Source: Ditylenchus dipsaci (taxonomy: Eukaryota; Nematoda; Chromadorea; Rhabditida; Anguinidae). Taken from it: a DNA stretch of 64,000 nt. Below the pieces are notes generated by a model. That model did not search any database. It saw only the letters and a list, made by a program, of their open reading frames with translations, and was not told the origin of the DNA. Below, one piece after another: positions 57,930-64,000 of this stretch (the stretch's first letter is position 1; each line of letters starts with the position of its first letter). Made by a program: the position numbers and the translations under genes. The stretch spans positions 372,001 through 436,000 of the forward strand of contig SADC01001319.1 of the NCBI GenBank assembly GCA_004194705.1, given 5' to 3'.

Positions 57930-59731
57930 ATGCGTATTCCGCCAGAAATACTACATGAAATACTTTCTTTTTCAACTCAACTAACGTTAGCTCAATTATC
58001 GACTGTCAACTTCCAGTTTCATAATATTATCAAGCATTCCTTTGCTTGCTTTCCCTACCACACTTTGCGGCCGGTGGATGTAAAGAAGAATCTAAGCTGC
58101 ACTTTAGGCATTGGTTCTATAAGATTAGATGTAAAAGAGGTAACTTGTCATATTTAACTTAAAACATAGCAAATCTGGTCCGTAAAACGGATGGACGCGA
58201 TCGACGTTATTTTCAACTATGACCGAAAAAATAGTCAAATAAGCATTTGACTTGAAAATAATCGGCGTTAAGTGACATGAGACAATAGTAGCATGAGACT
58301 ATTGCCGTAATAATTTAGGCTAGAATTTTAGTAGGCTTAAGTTTGGCCATTCCATCACTACTCGTTGCTGCATACGAGCCTAGTTTGAATAAAAATAGAG
58401 TTTAATAGCAACTTTCAGGCTGTAGAAATATTTCGCCCGAAATTTGTCAGGTCTCCGATGGTATATTTGTATTTGCCTACAGAAGAAACAGAAATTTCAG
58501 AATATATAACGTGGTTCCAATCAGTCAACCATTTATGGTCTGAGCAGCTGTTGATAATATACTTGACTGGGGCAATCCCCGCCAACATTCAGAAATGCCT
58601 ATTTACTAACTTTGCCGGCTCAGCCAAAGAGCTGACCGTGGAAGGATACGGTCAAAATTATTGTATAGACCTTTTCTATTCTGACTTTTCTATTTGCCCC
58701 ACTTTGTGGATTTGTGGAAATATTCAACTGGATCCTTTGCAAATAGTCGAGCATTTAAAAAGATCTGACAAACAAATTAGGCTTTCCCTTAATGCTCGCA
58801 ACCAAAGGCAAATCAGAAACCTTGTCAATGTTATTCAAAAGGTTGGCAGTTTAGCAATACTCCCGTTTGAAAAAACAGAGACTGCGAACAAATTGTTTCG
58901 AGAAACCCCATTTTTTAAAAATCACGGTTTGTCATTATATTTTACGACTGCTGTTCCAAAAGTTTTGATTACAAGTTACCACTCAAAAAATTGAATATTT
59001 ATTTATCTGTATTTTGAGTTTTAGCTTCAAAAATTAGAAAACGCAATACCGATGATATCCGATTTATAAAAAGGTGATATTTCTTTTTCGCCATGGAATT
59101 CTTCCTGTTTGCCATAGATTTTTTGGCTGTACTCGCTCAAAATCACGTTTCAACCACCTTTTGAGATTTTATTGTGTCTGTAATATGCTAAAAAATATTT
59201 TCAGACTGCAAACGTCCCTTTTTCGAGAGAGAAAAAATTTGGTAAAATTTTTCGACCATTAGCTGTTCTACTCAAAAAGCATAATTTTTACCAACAAATT
59301 TTCACTCTAAAGTAAATCGTTTGCACCCTGAAAACATTTTTAGTATGTTTTAGCAGACACAATAAAGTGTCAAACAGTGGTCGAAAAATGATTTTTGAGC
59401 GGGTATCACCAAAAAAATGTTTGGCCAAAAAGAAGAAATCTATTCTCAAAAAGAAGAATTCTATGACCAAAATAATATTATTCTTAAAAAAACTCGTTAT
59501 TTTAGCGTCAAGACAGTCTTCTAATCATTTTAAATTATTTTGCAGGATTTTTATGGATCTACCAAAGCACAACCATTTTTCTTGAAAGCAGAATATTATT
59601 TCAAAAATATAAATGTTCCATCTGACAGAGTGATTCGGTTATTCAACAAAAATACCGCAGAGTCTCTTCAAATAAATCAAACATATTGTGGCTATGGTCT
59701 CATTGAATTAGAGTGTATAAGAGGCTTTTAA
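57930..59731 (+). CDS. F-box protein
   Basis: Exons 57930-58139, 58419-58841 and 59546-59731 join in phase to 272 residues. The ATG follows ATATTTTAG by 19 bases, suggesting an SL trans-splice site. Residues 3-45 are an F-box (IPPEILHEILSFSTQLTLAQ then LSTVNFQFHNIIKHSF), which binds Skp1 in SCF ubiquitin ligases. The rest (EYITWFQSVNHLWSEQLLII; VEGYGQNYCIDLFYSDFSIC) resembles the substrate-binding half of nematode F-box proteins. If the second donor (AAG-GTTGGC at 58842) is not used, the frame continues 50 residues to a stop at 58994, giving a different C-terminus. An inverted-repeat element lies in the last intron. Confidence 0.75.
59060..59475. mobile_element. Inverted-repeat element in F-box gene intron
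   Basis: The arms fold around about 59265: tttttggctgtactcgctca at left against the mirror of tgagcgggtatcaccaaaaa at right, plus GACACAATAAA and its mirror. No coding sequence. Confidence 0.65.
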
Positions 59732-59816
59732 TACTCAATAAAAGTGCACTTGGAAAGTTTTGTTAATTACTTTAATTCAACATGAAAATTTTTATACAAA
59801 CAAAAGCATAAAAACA

Positions 59817-62800
59817 TTAAAACTTAAATATTCGAACAATGCTATTTTTAGGCCATCTCCTTATGCAATACTTTCTTAATTCGTTGTAACAAAAGATAAA
59901 CACTCCAAATGCTGCGACGATGGCCAACATTGCCTATAAAATAATGGTAAAGCTGGTAAAGCGAACGATTAGAGGACTTGGGACGAAATGTTGTTCATTC
60001 CAAATGGACATATACTAAAATTGGAACAATACAGAGAAGATTAGCATGGCCCTGCGCAAGGATGACATGCAAATTCGTGAAGCGTTCCAAATTTTTTGGA
60101 ATAAAAATTTTTGCTGATGATGTAAAAATATATCACAGCTTTCTACCAAAAGTGAATCACTAAAACTGCAGGAAGCACTAGACAACCTTTGCCTGTGGTC
60201 AAATAAATGGGACCTTAGAATAGCACGCGAAAAATGTATAGTAGTTCATTTCGGAAAAACAAATCCTAAAACGATTTACGAACTCGATTTAGAACCAATT
60301 CCAAAATCAAATTGTGCAAAAGACCTTGGTGTTTTGATTGATATAAACTTAAATTTTAATGATCACCTTTCGAAAATAATTCAATCAGGAAATCGTGCTT
60401 CTTTTCTAATTTTACGTTCGCTTCAAACAAAAAATTTAGCTACTTTAATTTTTGCCTATAAGACTTATATACGACCCATTCTTGAATACGCAACAACTGT
60501 GTGGAACCCTAAATTAAGACAAGACTCTAACAGAGTTGAAAAAGTTCAAAAATTTTTTACTAAAATAGCTTTGAAAAAATGCGGCTATAAAAAAATATCA
60601 TACGAACAGAGAGTGAGAATTTGTGGTCTCAAAACGCTTTTCGAAAGACGACTGATGTTTGATCTTATCATGCTTTATAAAATTTTATTTAAAAAGTCGA
60701 ACTTTCAGCTGGACTCCTATTTTCAAATCACGACCTCCCAGCGTAGATATCCGCACATTGTATCTAATGAGTCTTTTGCTCACAACCCGTTTTTGTGTAG
60801 AACTATAAAGTTGTGGAATAAAATTAACCCAGAAATTTTAAATTCGAAAAGCACTATCCATTTTAAGCAGGCTCTGAAAAAATTAGACTTAACAAAAATA
60901 AGTGAAGCTTCTTAAAAGTTCTGTCTTTAGTTTCCTTCTCCCTTTCCCCTCTTGTTGTTTTATTTATGTCCTTTTTTTTTTTTTTTTTTTTTTGTAGTGA
61001 CTTTTTGATTGCTAATCGATTATTTAGGGAATGTGAAAATTAAAAAATTGTAATTTAAACTTATTTGTGATTCAAACTGTAAGTGCAATTGTATAATGCC
61101 TTGTTTGTCCAATAAATAAATTAAAATATATACTTTTCTCTGAAATAAAAATTTCAACAAATACCAAGAGACAGGAGCACCACCCAAAAAAGAGTTGACT
61201 CCTGAATTACAAGCACTGTTAAATTTGACTGCATTTTAGCTTATGTTTACCTGGCATATATACATAAACACATAGAATAACAATTTCAGCTATCACTGCC
61301 CAGATGATAAGCTAAACTAACTTTTTAAATTTTTGTAGAAAACCTAATAGCGTATTTAAAAAGTTTGCATCACTGTACATTTAAAATGCGCAGCAGCTCG
61401 TTACACCTCGTTTTATGCGTTCTGACCACTTTAACTTGGTATGCATCAAACTGGATATAAAAACTGACTGGATACACCGACTGGGTACAGTGCCAAATTT
61501 GCCTTGGTCCCTCCTGTTAATTTTTTTCTACTTTTTTTGCTTTCTCGAATTTTTACGCACTCCGGCTTAAGCTCAAGGTAGGCCAGCGCTCGTTACGACG
61601 TACTCAAACGTGTGGCTTAAACAAACTTTTTAGTTTTCGCGAAAAAATTCTATCCTGTCGGTGCATCCAGTCAGTTTTTGTATAAAGTCGTCAGGCGTTC
61701 CTTTAACTTACATAAAAGGTCAAAAAATTGTTTTAAAAGCACTTTCTTATGTTTTTACAGAAAATCGACTTTTGCTAGTTGGGGAGGGTACTCGGATAAC
61801 TTATTTGGTGGGTTTCACTATTTTCTTTACGGGACCAGGCTAAAAAAGTCTGTGAACGCATTTTCTGGCCACGAAACTTGCTCGGATTTATCTTTAAGGT
61901 AGCATTTATCACTCTCAGCCACCCTTTCCCCGGAAAGAGGGGTGCTTAGAAGGCTTAGAGATGCAGCACATCAGAGATGAGTTTGAGCAAGACCTAGCGA
62001 CCAGAAAATCCCAAACCCTTTGGTCAATATACCTTGTTTGAAAAGAAGCCGTGTGTGAATAGTGACTGCCTTAGTGTTCTTGCACTGAACACATGGAACA
62101 CCTACAAACACATAATTTAAGCTCTAAAATTTCATTTAGCAAATTAACTTGTATCATACCTGTCCAAACACCACCCCTACATTTGTTCACAATAAGTTCT
62201 TTTATTTAAAAAGACATTTATAGTCAAATTTTACCAATTTGCCAGGCCGAACATGCCTGTTGATTAATGTAAACCTGTTGTGCGGCTGAGAACACATGAC
62301 CATTGCTTACAAAATCAGGTGAATCTAAAAATGTCAACTAAATTATCTGCCGCAAATATTATATTTCAATAATACCTGGTTTCCACTGATGCAGTGTGAA
62401 CATCAAGTCAGCAATTTTGATATCGTAAGACCTGAAAAAGTTTCTTCGATGATTGTGTGAAAATTAATGGATACCAGAAGACAGAGCAGTAAGCAAGGAA
62501 GCAGGCGAGCACTTGTATATGAGCAGTGTATCCATAACAGTAAAAAATAAGAGCTTTGCCAATCAAAGTTTTGCCTTCTTTCCTTGGAGGCCTTCTCATA
62601 ACATCCCCTTCCAGTGGTTCCCAACACATAGCTATTCCTGGTAGAATTTCTGTTCCCAAGTCGATAGACAAGATCATAAGTGAAGTGGTGCCTGCAGGCA
62701 TTCCAAACCACAGGTTGATCACAATGGCCCACACCTCGCTGCAAATGTTTACTATACCTTTTTAAAATATTTGAAAGTAATAGAACTTACGGGAAAGTAT

Positions 62801-62903
62801 GAGTCAAGATGTAAATCATCAACTTTTTAATGTTGTCGAACATTAGTCTGCCTTCTTCAACAGCGCCTACTATTGACGAGAAGTTGTCATCAACTAGTAC
62901 AAT
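59817..62903 (-). CDS. Na+/K+-ATPase-type alpha subunit, 3' exons (gene runs off the right edge)
   Basis: Nine exons: 62903-62791, 62738-62475, 62431-62376, 62324-62235, 62176-62160, 62101-62033, 61311-61251, 61201-61134 and 59933-59817. All junctions are in phase. The start [20 protein letters not shown] followed by [14 protein letters not shown] is the hinge and TM4-5 region of P-type IIC ATPases. Then [37 protein letters not shown], and [20 protein letters not shown] (the segment before TM9 with the usual TR residues) follow. The C-terminus [17 protein letters not shown] matches the conserved IFVYDEVRK-x-x-IRR ending. It pumps cations across the plasma membrane. The TM7-8 parts are diverged. 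Exon 62176-62160 is only 17 nt. The last intron (61133-59934) is 1.2 kb because of a U6-LINE insertion; the exon ending at 61134 is the least certain. Confidence 0.85.
59993..60097 (+). pseudogene. U6 snRNA copy fused to LINE
   Basis: The sequence follows U6 snRNA from a 5' stem-like start (gttcattcc) through CATATACTAAAATTGGAACA, the ACAGAGA box, the AGC triad, TGCGCAAGGATGACA, AATTCGTGAAGCGTTCC and the terminal T run. One C is missing in the GGCCC(C)TGCGC part and one C is changed to T in GACA(C)GC. It joins without a gap to LINE sequence at 60098. No TATA box lies at the right distance upstream. It is therefore a retro-copy, not a working gene. Confidence 0.88.
60098..61125 (+). mobile_element. 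5'-truncated LINE copy, 3' end of the element at 29.85-33.71 kb
   Basis: It matches 32680-33710 almost base for base, starting GGAATAAAAATTTTTGCTGA inside the RT domain and ending AATAAATAAATTAAA. Differences seen are one missing C (ctttc-taccaaaag) and a shorter T run. The RT C-terminal frame from about 60334 to 60915 is intact. It lies antisense in the last intron of the ATPase gene. Confidence 0.92.
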
Positions 62904-64000
62904 CTGGAAATTAACGAGTTCGTGATATCTTCACTGATCTTGGTTTATCTTTGGTTAAAATATCAATCAAACCAGTCAAAGAAAAACCAAAAAAAACGAT
63001 CGATTTTCGGAAAATAAGTATGTCTTAGCCTGTAAATAAGCTCCAGCAGGTGTGAAACTCTGTGCTGATAATTTTAGTGAATAGCCGAGAGTGTGAGGGT
63101 CATTGCGACACCAAACTTGTAAATAAGAGAAGTAGAAAAATAAGGTGTGTAACCGGGGGACACGAACCATCGACCCTAGTTTGGTGCGTATATAGTTTCC
63201 TTCCCCTTTAAATCCGGTGCCATGGCATTTCGTCCAAAATTCAGTTCGTCCAAAGTCAGTTCGTCCAAAATACAGTACGTCCAAAATCCAATTCATCCAA
63301 AGACAATTCGTCCAAAATCCAATTCATCCAAATTTGAGCAAAATGTTGTTTGTCAAAATATTTACCCATAAGTATCGATCCACTTGCACCTAAGTACCGA
63401 TATTTAGGCTGCTAAATACTATTACCTGAGTGTTTATTCCTAAATACAGTCACCTAAATACCATGTGTTTTGGACTACCGCCTAAATACTGTGCGGTCTG
63501 AAACTGCTCGAGAACTGGGGTTTCTGCAATCCAAATAGCTGGTTTGGTGTGAACAAACTATACTCGGGACACGATTGTGGGTAGGATACAATGCTTGTAT
63601 TTAATTTGAGCTAAATCCAAAGTTTAGGATAATGTAGGTGGATACACGTTTGAGCAGGTTTCAAATGGTTTTACTATCCACCCTAGAGCTTAATTTTCCG
63701 TTAAAAGCTATTTTAGTCAGGAAAAAGTATTTCGCCACCACCGGGATTCGAACCTGCAACCTATTAGGTAATTAATTTACGCCGGATCAATCTCATGCAC
63801 GGTGGCCGAAAGCCAATAAAATCTGGTTTTTTGGTGTTTACTAACAGGGGACAAATATTTCGCAGAAAAAACGATTGAGCAAGTCAGAATTTTAATGTGA
63901 TCGGGTGAATTTCTCAGAATCTCACTACCGAAGATCGCAAACCACTTCAAACCAGCGTAAACAGTGTTTTGGCGTCGCTGGAATGGTTTAGGATAGTTTC
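62904..64000. other. Intron or flank of ATPase gene with repeats
   Basis: No further ATPase exon was found to the right edge, so the intron is over 1 kb. It holds the minisatellite at 63228 and tRNA-like B-box words (cgaaccatcgaccc near 63165; GGATTCGAACCTGCAACC near 63745). Confidence 0.45.
63228..63332. repeat. Minisatellite, 13-15 base unit
   Basis: About eight tandem copies of TTCGTCCAAAATCCA with small changes (TTCATCC, GTACGTCC). Confidence 0.85.

Noticed and set aside
59993..60097. A functional U6 gene
   Set aside because: It has base changes and a missing C in conserved parts, no TATA box at the right distance, and it is joined seamlessly to a truncated LINE within an intron.
63228..63332. 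A CRISPR-like array
   Set aside because: The units are directly abutting 13-15 base repeats without spacers, in a eukaryotic genome.

Overview
This window looks like nuclear DNA of a nematode. Evidence: two srg/srv-like seven-transmembrane chemoreceptor copies, a WAGO-class Argonaute, an F-box gene, many introns of 40-55 nt with T-rich TTTTAG or TTTCAG acceptors, and AT-rich intergenic DNA full of inverted-repeat elements. I cannot place the species. I rebuilt the genes by hand from frame, splice sites and phase, because most exons are too short to appear as long ORFs.

Layout: 1440-4023 (+) is the C-terminal half of an SLC17-type MFS transporter. 5178-12058 (-) is a complete 14-exon Argonaute of 1008 codons with all phases consistent. 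12485-15206 holds palindromic elements and broken proteasome beta-subunit pieces. 16780-20135 and 27384-29044 (+) are two decayed chemoreceptor paralogues. Between them, 22378-24648 is a hAT-like element with an 8-bp target duplication that carries a two-membrane-span protein gene instead of a transposase. 29.85-33.71 kb is a CR1/jockey-like LINE. 36086-38749 (+) is an unrecognised multi-exon gene. 39.5-45.5 kb is a nest of inverted repeats, with a pogo-like transposon inserted in one arm of a 3.2-kb palindrome. 47186-48919 (+) is an unrecognised membrane protein. 51666-52337 (+) is a three-exon unknown gene. 53541-56415 (-) is a Barentsz/CASC3-like RS protein. 57930-59731 (+) is an F-box gene. 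59817-62903 (-) is the 3' end of a Na+/K+-type P-type ATPase alpha subunit, whose last intron contains a U6 snRNA fused to a 5'-truncated LINE.

There is no operon-like logic linking these genes. The common theme is transposon traffic: at least twenty inverted-repeat elements, many in introns. Two of them appear to have picked up host-like coding sequence, and one LINE event captured an snRNA. The Argonaute, Barentsz-like, ATPase, F-box and 51.7-kb genes splice without lesions. The one-base breaks in the chemoreceptors and the LINE are therefore more likely real decay than general assembly error, although several lie in homopolymers.
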